A stretch of 64,000 bases of DNA. It comes from Janthinobacterium lividum (GTDB lineage: Bacteria > Pseudomonadota > Gammaproteobacteria > Burkholderiales > Burkholderiaceae_D). The translations under genes were made by a program, and so were the position numbers. The notes below the pieces were generated by a model that was not told where the DNA came from, did no database searches, and saw only the letters and a program-made list of their open reading frames with translations. Of this stretch, positions 47,474 through 56,231 are shown piece after piece (positions within the stretch are counted from its first letter, which is position 1; the number at the start of each line of letters is the position of its first letter). The DNA lies in contig NZ_CP139976.1 in assembly GCF_034424625.1 (NCBI RefSeq), positions 5,518,001 to 5,582,000 of the forward strand. Direction: 5' to 3'.

Positions 47474-48514
47474 TTAGAAGAAGCTCACCGAGTTAATGGA
47501 AGACGAACCAAGCAGGAAAGCGATGGTCAGGCCAAATGACGCGAGGACATAGCAGTACACGCGCGGGTACATCTCCAAGGCTCGGCTGCGCTCAAGCTCA
47601 TAGGCAAAGCACCACACAAAGATCGGATAAATCGAATACACAAACCGGTAGCTGAAGTACGGCAGCGGGAACAGCAGCACGCTGGCGATAAACAGCAGCC
47701 ACAGGAAGCTCGCATAGGGCTTCAAGTCGATATATTCCCGCTTGTTCAAATGGCGCATGAACCCATACAGACAGAAAAAACTGGCATAGATACTGATCCG
47801 CGCCAAAATCTCATCGTTGTCATGCGCCAGATATTTCGTGACCTCGTAGATAAAACCGTTGACCGGCGCATACAGGACGCTGTCCGCCGGCACAATAAAC
47901 AGGCAGAGCAAGACCACCAGGCCGCCCTGGAGCAGGCGCCGCATGTCACAGCATGACAACAGATAAATTGCCAACAATAGCAATGAACTTTTGTGCAACA
48001 GCAGCGACAGAACCAGGAAAACCAGGCCAGACTTGGTTTTCATTCCGCGCGAGACAGCCACGCAAAACAGGATGGCCGATGCGGATTGCCTGAATGCATT
48101 TGTAAAAAATTCGGTGCCCACCGGAGAAATAACCAGGAAGAACAACATGAAGAACTTGACCCGGATATTTCCTTTCATAAATAAAATCGGCAACACGATG
48201 AAGAGAATCCAGATGCTCGCGAAAGCATACCGGTTGCACAATGCCCCGGGCGCCATCGAGAAAACGAAGTCCATGACATAGAAGGAATAGTCATCAGCTT
48301 CGATGCCGCCGCCGCCTCCTCGGCAAGCCGTCAAGAAATAGTTCAGGTATGTCGAGGAATCCGTGCCGAATTCCGGCGAACGGAAGGCAAAGGCGCACAA
48401 GGTGATCAGGCAGCACATCGCAATCTGAAATGACAGACGCGACTTATCCTGGGTAAACATCCCGAGTATCAAGACAGGCAGGAAAGCGAGTATATAAACT
48501 TGACCGATTGGCAT
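47474..48514 (-). CDS. EpsG/Wzy-type polysaccharide polymerase
   Basis: 346 residues with about nine to ten helices. FRSPEFGTDSSTYLNYF early and FFTNAFRQSASAILFCVAVSRG with LVFLVLSLLLHKSSLLLL in the middle are the EpsG family pattern (RxxFG-like and HxS region). Such proteins polymerise lipid-linked repeats in the periplasm. It is the only Wzy candidate inside the minus-strand locus and fits with the Wzx and Wzz genes. Codon use is more AT-rich than in flanking housekeeping genes. Confidence 0.82.
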   Translation of the reverse strand: MPIGQVYILAFLPVLILGMFTQDKSRLSFQIAMCCLITLCAFAFRSPEFGTDSSTYLNYFLTACRGGGGGIEADDYSFYVMDFVFSMAPGALCNRYAFASIWILFIVLPILFMKGNIRVKFFMLFFLVISPVGTEFFTNAFRQSASAILFCVAVSRGMKTKSGLVFLVLSLLLHKSSLLLLAIYLLSCCDMRRLLQGGLVVLLCLFIVPADSVLYAPVNGFIYEVTKYLAHDNDEILARISIYASFFCLYGFMRHLNKREYIDLKPYASFLWLLFIASVLLFPLPYFSYRFVYSIYPIFVWCFAYELERSRALEMYPRVYCYVLASFGLTIAFLLGSSSINSVSFF

Positions 48515-48622
48515 TTTTCTTTTTTCAAACGGGGCGGTGCCGAACTTGCGCTACAGCAACGCAACACCTGCGGCGCTGCGTGCCAGGCACCGAAGAGCCC
48601 GGCTACGCACTCGGGCGCCATC

Positions 48623-49807
48623 TCAGCGCTTGAACTCTTTCATGGCGGATTGCAACTGGCTCAGACTCGGTTGCACATGCGTCAACAAATGCGCATATGC
48701 CTCGCCAATATTCGTCAGATTTTGATGGGCATATGCCTGGCGGTTAATGGCCGGTTTGAATTTGATCTGCATAAAACGATAGGCCCGGCGTGAAAACTCG
48801 CGGCACAGTTCCCATACGAACGATAAACAGGCCGGGCTATAACGTTCGCGCTTGACGTAGGCACACAGGGAAGCCTTCGTTTCACGCCAATATTTAGGGT
48901 GATGCAGGCAGCACTTGGCGTACAGGCGGGGCAGATTGGGGCGATACTCGGCTTTGCCGATCTTATCGATCGCCGCCTTGAATGAGTAAGACCAGACCGT
49001 TGGCACGCTGTAGAACTCGGGGATCAAGGGGTCCCACACCAGATTGGTGAAGGCGCCGATGTGCGCATTGTCGCGCAAGCCACCCTTGTGCCCGCCTTCC
49101 GCACTTTGTCCCGAGGTGCTGCCACCCGAACTACCCGCGATAATAAAGGGAAAATCGATCTGCACGCTACTGCGCGACTCCTCGGCAATCAACGCCGCGC
49201 TATAGATATCCGGGCTGACTCCGCCAAAAAGCGAACCATATTTTTGCTCGATACGTTCGGCGAGCGCACGCGACATCATGCCCAGATAGGCGCGTGGCAT
49301 GGACATGACGCCCGTCCCCAGATTTTTCAATGCCTGCTGCAGCACCTGCGGCCCGTCGAGCGGGGAAATGGTGGCGGCAAATGGCTGCACCGTCAGCTTG
49401 GCCGTAAAGTCAGCCCCGAAATACAGGGACTTGAAGTCCGGCCAGAAATAAGCCGCGCCCAGGGAACAGGCGGCCGCTTCAACCTGCGTATCGCGCGCCC
49501 AGCGCGCCAGCTCTTCCGCACCGGGTCCCAGGCAATCATCATCGCCGAGGAAGATCAGATAATCGCCAGTTGCCAGGCGCAGTCCATTCTGAAAATTACT
49601 GACCACATCCATCGGACGTTGCGGATGGTGATAAATCAGCCGTCCCGATTCGATCCAATGCCCCAATTCTTCAGCGATTTGCATGGTATCGCTGGTATCC
49701 GACACAACGACTTCCGTATCCGGAAAATTTGTCAGGATGGTGGTAATCGCATTGATCGCATAGCGTTGACGATTATGCGTAGGAATGATGGCAGACAGAA
49801 GAGGCAT
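48623..49807 (-). CDS. GT2 family glycosyltransferase
   Basis: 394 residues from the ATG at 49807. GT-A start LLSAIIPTHNRQRYAINAI with VVVSDTSDT and the metal motif YLIFLGDDDCLGPGAEEL. An unusually long C-terminal part (about residues 130-394), helical near the end, has an undefined role. The upstream in-frame extension to 49945 runs through the intergenic region and is not credible. Repeat-unit assembly. Confidence 0.85.
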   Translation of the reverse strand: MPLLSAIIPTHNRQRYAINAITTILTNFPDTEVVVSDTSDTMQIAEELGHWIESGRLIYHHPQRPMDVVSNFQNGLRLATGDYLIFLGDDDCLGPGAEELARWARDTQVEAAACSLGAAYFWPDFKSLYFGADFTAKLTVQPFAATISPLDGPQVLQQALKNLGTGVMSMPRAYLGMMSRALAERIEQKYGSLFGGVSPDIYSAALIAEESRSSVQIDFPFIIAGSSGGSTSGQSAEGGHKGGLRDNAHIGAFTNLVWDPLIPEFYSVPTVWSYSFKAAIDKIGKAEYRPNLPRLYAKCCLHHPKYWRETKASLCAYVKRERYSPACLSFVWELCREFSRRAYRFMQIKFKPAINRQAYAHQNLTNIGEAYAHLLTHVQPSLSQLQSAMKEFKR

Positions 49808-49865
49808 TATAAGTATTATGTATAAACAAATGGGTGGTGTATCAACAATGCAATCCGATGCTGCT

Positions 49866-51374
49866 TTAATACTGCAGCCGTCGGGCAAATCTAGTGTTAG
49901 CCAGCCAACGCCGGATATCTGGTGCGCACAACGCACTACATCCAATAGACAGCACTGCCGTCACAGCGATGAGCAACAAGCGCAACCACCGGCCATCGAT
50001 GGTAGAGAGGCACCAGTAGCCCAACATCAGGCATGGCAAGCTGGCCAGGACCGGCAATGCCAGGCTTTCCCGGAACCACCGTCCAAACTGGCCCGGCAAA
50101 AAATTGCGATGCAAGAAATACATATACGGCGGCATCGTGCACAGGTTCATGATCAGCCATGACAAGCCAGCCCCTGCCAAACCGTGGTGCAGCACGAGGT
50201 AAATCATCATCGGCGTAACGACAACCACGGACACCATGCCGACCTGCAAATTCAAGCGGATATTGCCGTGTGCCAAGGCCAGGTAATAGGGCACCACTGT
50301 CAACGCTTGCAATACTTGCCCGCCGAGTAACAGCGAAGCGGCAAGTGCGGCGGCCTGGGCACTGGCCGCGGAACCGGTCCATAAATAAATCACATCTTGC
50401 GAAAACAGCGCCACCACCAGGCAGCCGGGCACCGTCACGATGGCAACAAACTGGCATGTCCGGTGATACAGGGCAATGAGTTGCTCGGTCTCATTGCGTG
50501 CGACCAATTCTGTGAAGCGGGGGAAAATTGCCGAAGCAATTGGACTGGCCAATATCAACGGGACCGATGCCAGCGTTCCGGCCAGCGTATAAAAACCCAG
50601 CATTTCAAGCGACAACATCTTGCTCACCGTCAACTTATCGATTTGGGTCAGCAAAATCGACAGCAGGGCCATGCCCGCCATCCCTGACGCATAGCGCCAG
50701 GTGTTGTGAAACACTTGCTTGCGGAAAAAGCCGACGGCGCGCACACCATCAGTTCTCAGCGCATGCCATAAGCCATGCCGTACCGTAATGCAATAAATCG
50801 CATTCGCCACCAGTTGCCAAATAGCAAAGGTGACGATCGTTGGCGAAAACAGCCACAACACCAAGAGGGTGCCAAAGCCCCGGTAGGCGCTCCAGGCGAT
50901 CTGCAGGAAGTTCGCGCGCACCTGTTGCTGCAAGCCCATCAAACCACCGATGTACAGGCCGGATGGCAACTGGAACGCAATGGCAACGCCCATCAGCCGG
51001 ATCGCCAGCGTGATGTCGTCGGAACGCAAAGTGCTGGCCTGCAGCCAATGCTCGGTAATCAATGGCGCGCCCAGCCACAGCGCCACGGCGATCACGCAGC
51101 AAATCACCAGATAGCTCAACTCGTAGGTGCGCAACAGGTCGCGCCGCTCCTGCGCCGCATTCGCGCTCGCGGAAAGGCGTGCCATCTCGCGATTCAAGGT
51201 GGCGGAAAACCCCATGTCGGCAAACGCCATGACACCGAGCAGTGTCGAATAAAACCCTACCAGGCCATACGCTTCCGCTCCCAGCATGTGCAGATACAGC
51301 GGCACAAACAGATACACTGAAATGAAGCCCCATGCACGTCCCACGATATTGGCAGTGATATTCCGCTTAATCAT
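49866..51374 (-). CDS. Wzx-type polysaccharide flippase
   Basis: 502 residues, about twelve to fourteen helices, MOP superfamily. The start IVGRAWGFISVYLFVPLYLHMLGAEAYGLVGFYSTLLGVMAFADMGFSATLNREMAR is characteristic of O-antigen translocases. It moves the undecaprenyl-linked repeat to the periplasmic face for the EpsG-type polymerase. Confidence 0.92.
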   Translation of the reverse strand: MIKRNITANIVGRAWGFISVYLFVPLYLHMLGAEAYGLVGFYSTLLGVMAFADMGFSATLNREMARLSASANAAQERRDLLRTYELSYLVICCVIAVALWLGAPLITEHWLQASTLRSDDITLAIRLMGVAIAFQLPSGLYIGGLMGLQQQVRANFLQIAWSAYRGFGTLLVLWLFSPTIVTFAIWQLVANAIYCITVRHGLWHALRTDGVRAVGFFRKQVFHNTWRYASGMAGMALLSILLTQIDKLTVSKMLSLEMLGFYTLAGTLASVPLILASPIASAIFPRFTELVARNETEQLIALYHRTCQFVAIVTVPGCLVVALFSQDVIYLWTGSAASAQAAALAASLLLGGQVLQALTVVPYYLALAHGNIRLNLQVGMVSVVVVTPMMIYLVLHHGLAGAGLSWLIMNLCTMPPYMYFLHRNFLPGQFGRWFRESLALPVLASLPCLMLGYWCLSTIDGRWLRLLLIAVTAVLSIGCSALCAPDIRRWLANTRFARRLQY

Positions 51375-51482
51375 GAATATCCGGGGAATGGTGCAGCAAG
51401 ATAGGAGATGTCATTTTTATTATAATTCTTAAAGCAATATGTTCGGCATCAGTTATCGATGCCGTACCATTTCCGCTGCTTA

Positions 51483-52496
51483 TCAGCTATTTTTCAATTC
51501 CTGCTGCACATAATCAAGGGACAGCAGCAATTTCTTGACGCCCTCGACATCGAGGCGCTGCGTATTATGCGAGGTGTAGTCCTGCGCCTGGTTCACTTCG
51601 GGCTGTCCATCCAGGATGAATTTATCGTAGTTCAAATCGCGGTTATCGGCCGGCACGCGATAATAATCGCCCATGTCCTCTGCCTTGGCGATCTCTTCGC
51701 GCGACACCAGCGACTCGTACAGCTTCTCACCATGCCTGGTACCGATCACCTTGACCGGCACATTGCTGGAAAACAGTTCCTGGATGGCCTGCGCCAGTAC
51801 TTCGATAGTGCTGGCAGGCGCTTTCTGCACAAAGATATCGCCTTGCTGTCCATGCTCGAAAGCGTGAATGACCAGGTCGACCGAATCTTCCAGCGACATC
51901 AGAAAACGGGTCATTTCCGGATCGGTCACCGTCAGCGGTACGCCAGCCTTGAGCTTTTCAATAAAAAGCGGAATCACCGAACCACGCGATGCCATCACAT
52001 TGCCGTAACGCGTGGCGCACATCACCGGGCCGCCTGGGCGCACCATGCGCGACTTGGCAACCAGCACTTTTTCGGCCATGGCTTTGGAGATACCCATTGC
52101 ATTAATGGGATATACGGCCTTGTCAGTACTCAGCAAAATGACTTTTTGAACGTTATTGGCGATCGCCGCATTCAGGACATTTTCCGTGCCCAGGACATTG
52201 GTCCGCACCGCTTCCATGGGATAAAACTCGCATGATGGTACCTGCTTGAGTGCCGCCGCGTGGAAAACATAATCCACGCCAGCCATCGCCTGCGCAACGC
52301 TCTGGTAATCGCGCGTGTCGCCGATATGGAATTTGACCTTATCGTTGTTCAACGCGATCCGCATGTCTTCCTGCTTCTTCTCGTCGCGGCTAAAAACAAT
52401 GATTTCCTTGACATTCGTGTTTAAGAATCTGTTCAACACGGTATTACCAAAGGATCCAGTGCCGCCAGTAATCATTAAAACTTTATTATCAAACAT
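51483..52496 (-). CDS. UDP-GlcNAc inverting 4,6-dehydratase (FnlA/WbjB/CapE type)
   Basis: 337 residues from the ATG at 52496. MITGGTGSFGNTVL, HAAALKQVPSCEFYPMEA and LLSTDKAVYPINAMGISKAMAEK mark the extended SDR dehydratase. The C-terminal RDLNYDKFILDG and YTSHNTQRLD point to the FnlA/WbjB/CapE branch, whose product is UDP-2-acetamido-2,6-dideoxy-beta-L-arabino-hexos-4-ulose. The usual FnlB and FnlC partners are not in the window; two DegT genes lie directly upstream instead, suggesting amination of the keto-sugar. Confidence 0.88.
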   Translation of the reverse strand: MFDNKVLMITGGTGSFGNTVLNRFLNTNVKEIIVFSRDEKKQEDMRIALNNDKVKFHIGDTRDYQSVAQAMAGVDYVFHAAALKQVPSCEFYPMEAVRTNVLGTENVLNAAIANNVQKVILLSTDKAVYPINAMGISKAMAEKVLVAKSRMVRPGGPVMCATRYGNVMASRGSVIPLFIEKLKAGVPLTVTDPEMTRFLMSLEDSVDLVIHAFEHGQQGDIFVQKAPASTIEVLAQAIQELFSSNVPVKVIGTRHGEKLYESLVSREEIAKAEDMGDYYRVPADNRDLNYDKFILDGQPEVNQAQDYTSHNTQRLDVEGVKKLLLSLDYVQQELKNS

Positions 52497-52537
52497 GTCA
52501 GTCCAGGTAAAGGTAGAGATTAAAAATGGCGCTGCCG

Positions 52538-53668
52538 TCAGGCTTGACCGGCAGACGCGTGCAGCGCGCTCTTCACGGCAGCGATCAGTTGCTCGACGTC
52601 CTGCGCGGAAAGCCACCAGCCACACGGCAGGGCGATTATGCTACGTTGTAATATGTCGGTATTCGGTAATTCACGGCGACAAGCCACAAACCCGGAATAA
52701 ATATCATTGCGTTGATGCAATATTGACGCTGCTACGCCATGCGCTTTCAGCGCTGCCAGAACAACGTCACGTTGCTCAACCGCAATTAATACGGCCCAAT
52801 ATGACGGCAGCGCTCCGGCGCTCGGCGCCAACAGGGTCAAGCCGGCACAGGAAGCCAGCCCATCTTTGATCTGCTGTGCATGCAGGCGCGTTTGTGCCAT
52901 GCGCTGCGCGACTCCCTGCAATTGTACAGAGCCCAGGGCCGCGCACAAATTATTCATGGCCATCGACCAGCCGATGACGGGAATATCGGAATGCGGATTG
53001 ATTTCACCAGCCGCGGTGCGAAAACTGCTGGCATCAATACCGAAACGGCGCAGCTTGCGCGCGCGCGCAGCATCTTCCGGATCACGGCACGCCAGCGCGC
53101 CTCCCTCGGTGGTATTGATTTGCCGGTTCGGATAAAAAGAAAACACCGCGAAATCACCAAACGTACCTACCTGTTGTCCATCGACTGTCGCCAGCAAGGC
53201 GTTATCGCAGTCTTCGATCAAAACGATGCCGCGCTGGCGGCAAATTTCAGCGATCGCCTGCGCCGGGCCTGGATAACCGGCCAGGTGATACAGAATCACT
53301 GCGCGCGTGGCCGGCGTGATGGCACGCTCGAAATCGGCCACGTCCATACAGGCCGATGCGGGGGCCACATCCACCCAGACGGGCCGTCCGCCGCATCCGG
53401 CAATGGCCGAATTGGTCGACATGCAGGCAAAAGCTGTGGTCAGCACATCATCGCCCGGGCGTACGCCCGCCAGATACAAGGCTAGGTGCAGCGCGCTGGT
53501 CATATCCACGGTGGTCACGACATGCGACTGGTCCAGCAATTTCCCCAGACCAGCCTCGAATGCGGCAACGTGCGGGCCGGATGCAATGCGCCCCGAACGC
53601 AATACGGCCAGGGCCGCCGCTTCCATCTCGGGTGTATTCACCACGCCAAACAAAGGCAGTACGGACAT
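52538..53668 (-). CDS. DegT/DnrJ-family aminotransferase homologue lacking the PLP lysine
   Basis: 376 residues from the ATG at 53668. The DegT fold is clear (LHLALYLAGVRPGDDVLTTAF, IVLIEDCDNALLATVDGQQVGTFGDFAVFSF, CGWWLSAQD). At the site where catalytic members have FYPNKQ or FHxxKN, this protein reads FYPNRQINTTEGG, placing Arg at position 182 (codon 53125-53123, CGG) where lysine forms the PLP Schiff base. It is probably not a transaminase on its own. Five bases separate it from a paralogue with an intact Lys182. It may be a non-catalytic partner, a ColD-like altered chemistry enzyme, or decayed. Confidence 0.88.
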   Translation of the reverse strand: MSVLPLFGVVNTPEMEAAALAVLRSGRIASGPHVAAFEAGLGKLLDQSHVVTTVDMTSALHLALYLAGVRPGDDVLTTAFACMSTNSAIAGCGGRPVWVDVAPASACMDVADFERAITPATRAVILYHLAGYPGPAQAIAEICRQRGIVLIEDCDNALLATVDGQQVGTFGDFAVFSFYPNRQINTTEGGALACRDPEDAARARKLRRFGIDASSFRTAAGEINPHSDIPVIGWSMAMNNLCAALGSVQLQGVAQRMAQTRLHAQQIKDGLASCAGLTLLAPSAGALPSYWAVLIAVEQRDVVLAALKAHGVAASILHQRNDIYSGFVACRRELPNTDILQRSIIALPCGWWLSAQDVEQLIAAVKSALHASAGQA

Positions 53669-53673
53669 GGACG

Positions 53674-54762
53674 TCACCCTTTTTTCAAGGCGTCGACAAT
53701 GCGCTCGCGGTCTTCCGCTCCCAACCACCAGCCGCACGGAATATGCACCATGCGGCGATAGTAGGTATCCAGCTGCGGCAGGGGCGCGACCAGTTCCTTG
53801 AAAATGCTATGCAAATGGTTAGGACGATGCAGCTTCGATGCCGACACGCCGATGGCGGCAAGCCGGCGCTCGACATCGGCGGAGTCATCCGACAAGACGG
53901 TATACAGCCAGTAACTGGGCTCAGCCCGCTCGTCGAACGCGGCCACGGCCAGACCCGGGATGGCGCCGATGGCACGGTCAAAATAACGGCCGTTTTCCTT
54001 GTGCGGGTTCAGTACACGGGCATCAATGTCTTGCAGTTGCGCCAGCCCAAACGTGGCCGTCACATTATTCATATTGTATTTATAACCGATGGACGTGATG
54101 TCGACTTCGGTACGCGGCACACCCTTTTCCAATCCGAACCAGCGGAATTTCTTTGCTTCCCGGATCAGCGATGCATCGCGCATGGTCAGCATGCCACCGT
54201 CAACGGTCGTCATGTGCTTGATGGCTTGCAGCGAGAAAATGGCAAAGTCGCCAATGGTGCCAATTGCCGCGCCATCGTAGCGCGCACCCATGGCATGCGC
54301 ACAATCTTCGATCAACGCAATGCCGTGACGACGCGCGATGGCAGCGATCTCGGCCAGTCGCACCGGCATCCCGGCATAGTGCACAATCAGGATAGCCTTG
54401 GTCTTGCTGGTGATGCCAGCCTCGATGGCGGCGGGGTCAAGGTTGCCGGAAAGCGCATCTACATCGGCAAACACGGGCACCGCGCCCATTTGCAGGATAA
54501 CGACATTCGTTGGCTCCGCCGTCATGCTGGTCGAAATGACCTCATCGCCAGCCCTTACGCCAGCCAGATGCAATGCCGCATGCAATGCGGCGGTACCGCT
54601 GCTCATCCCCAATGCAAAAGGTAAACCAAAATGCTCGGCGAAACGTCGCTCAAACTCGTAGACCAGCTCGCCCTCCCCCACTTGGCCGCTATACAGCACT
54701 TGCTCAAGCGCAGGCATCAGGACCTGCTTGTCAGGGAAGCCAACTTTTACTAAAGGAATCAT
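53674..54762 (-). CDS. DegT/DnrJ/EryC1/StrS-family sugar aminotransferase
   Basis: 362 residues from the ATG at 54762. GMSSGTAALHAALHLAG, ALIEDCAHAMGA and FSLQAIKHMTTVDGG with Lys182 as the expected PLP lysine. The C-terminal VHIPCGWWLGAED matches the neighbouring paralogue. It should aminate a 4- or 3-keto nucleotide sugar, probably the product of the FnlA-type dehydratase two genes downstream. It is the first gene of the minus-strand polysaccharide locus. Confidence 0.92.
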   Translation of the reverse strand: MIPLVKVGFPDKQVLMPALEQVLYSGQVGEGELVYEFERRFAEHFGLPFALGMSSGTAALHAALHLAGVRAGDEVISTSMTAEPTNVVILQMGAVPVFADVDALSGNLDPAAIEAGITSKTKAILIVHYAGMPVRLAEIAAIARRHGIALIEDCAHAMGARYDGAAIGTIGDFAIFSLQAIKHMTTVDGGMLTMRDASLIREAKKFRWFGLEKGVPRTEVDITSIGYKYNMNNVTATFGLAQLQDIDARVLNPHKENGRYFDRAIGAIPGLAVAAFDERAEPSYWLYTVLSDDSADVERRLAAIGVSASKLHRPNHLHSIFKELVAPLPQLDTYYRRMVHIPCGWWLGAEDRERIVDALKKG

Positions 54763-56115
54763 CTTCAACTTTCGGTTTACCAAAGGCATTAAACAATGGG
54801 CTGCAACGCAAAGGCGCAGCAGCACCCCGACTTCCTGGCAGACCGTACATCAATGCTGGCATAACATAGTCACGCCACACATGGCCCGTATCGGCAAGCA
54901 ATGAACGAAGACAGGCTGACACCGTCACGGACCGGCTCCCCATCGCCGTGCATAGTCAATTGCCTACGCCTTGACAATCATTTGCGAAATCAATTTTCTT
55001 TGATCGCACCACGATCATGGTGCTGCGCACTGCCAAAGCCGCACACGCTGGCGACATCACACCAGATACGCATGCGCCCCAGGCTGGATGTATATCGGCT
55101 GTACGGCGCATGCACTGCCATGCAACTCGCGCCGTCAATCGCACTCCAGACACTACAGTGCGTGAGACTCGCATGCGCTGCCTTATCAAGAAAGATCACC
55201 AAATCCTTGTGTTGAGTCAAGTATTCCATTGCGAAAGGAAAACAAACCTCACATTGGAAATTGCAATTAAGTCAACATAATGCAACGCAAAATGCGGGCA
55301 TTCATTTTAAATGAAACACACATTTATTACCAGAGCCGGGTATCGGAAATCAAATCACGCCCCAACAGAAAATACAACACGCCAGCAATGCACATATTAA
55401 TTTTTTCAAGAATGCGTACGACGCCAACACACTCAAAACAGCAGAAACAGAATAATCGCTCCGCAATCAAGCGACATATCAATATTATCAAAAAATAATC
55501 ATGATGCAGCAGGATAAGGCCAGCAACACACACTCGCGGCAAGCGAAAACATCTGCCGCGGCGTCTTCGTGCACAACGATGCTGCCACATGACGCGCAAT
55601 GCGCGCAGGATAGCCAGGGCAACGCGCCCGGCAAGCTGCGCCAGGCCAGGCATGAATGACACCTTCAAAAACAGCTCACAGCTGTGCCCAACCGTAGCCT
55701 ATGCCAAATTTATCCAATAAAAAAAGTGTCTTACACCTTGTCACAAAAAATGCTGACCGCTCCAGCCATCTGATGCACCGCAAGACACTGGGAAAAGCAT
55801 CCCGGCTTGGCCAGCAGCATCGGCATCACACGCCAGAAGCGCCAGCACAGGCCAGACCATGGCCATCTCGCGCCCCGCAGGCAAAAACAGGCGGGAAAAC
55901 AGGTGAAAGAGAAGTGGGATATAGCCGCTAAAGAATGCAGGGATTTGAATGCGGTATTCGATCAAAATACAGGCAAAGAAAAATCAATTAACTGCAGCCA
56001 ACACCAGGCGATAGGAAGAATGAAGACGCACACCACAATTAATCATTCAACATCATCAACATAAGGAATTGCAGGCCATTGCTTGAATATCGAAAAAATA
56101 TATTTGTATCGCGGC
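54763..56115. other. About 1.35 kb without a convincing gene, AT-rich leader of the polysaccharide locus
   Basis: Visibly richer in A and T than the rest of the window, especially 55200-55530. Only short frames occur, none with a recognisable motif, such as minus-strand 55327-55668 with a hydrophobic C-terminal half and minus-strand 55741-55965. It must hold the promoter of the minus-strand locus starting at 54762, but I see no strong -35/-10 pair and no JUMPstart/ops element. It may contain small RNA, silencer-binding sites or gene remnants. Confidence 0.5.
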
Positions 56116-56139
56116 AAAAAAAAGCCCGCCTTGGCGGGC
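56116..56139 (-). terminator. Rho-independent terminator of the DEAD-box helicase gene
   Basis: GCCCGCC (56124-56130) pairs with GGCGGGC (56133-56139) around two bases, and the A-run at 56116-56123 gives eight T residues on the minus strand. It lies about 93 bases beyond the helicase stop. Confidence 0.85.
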
Positions 56140-56231
56140 GGGCATCTCTTCCATACTGGCAGGCGGCAAGTGCTATCCGATATCAACACCATGGAGAAGG
56201 ACTTGCGCCGTCCATCATTTCTCACACAATA

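Noticed and set aside
54731..54943. 70-residue minus-strand frame upstream of the first aminotransferase
   Set aside because: Overlaps the aminotransferase start in another frame and contains no recognisable motif.
54763..55000. JUMPstart/ops (RfaH) element ahead of the polysaccharide locus
   Set aside because: No GGCGGTAG-like core on the minus strand; GTGGCGTGACTATG near 54880 is too different.
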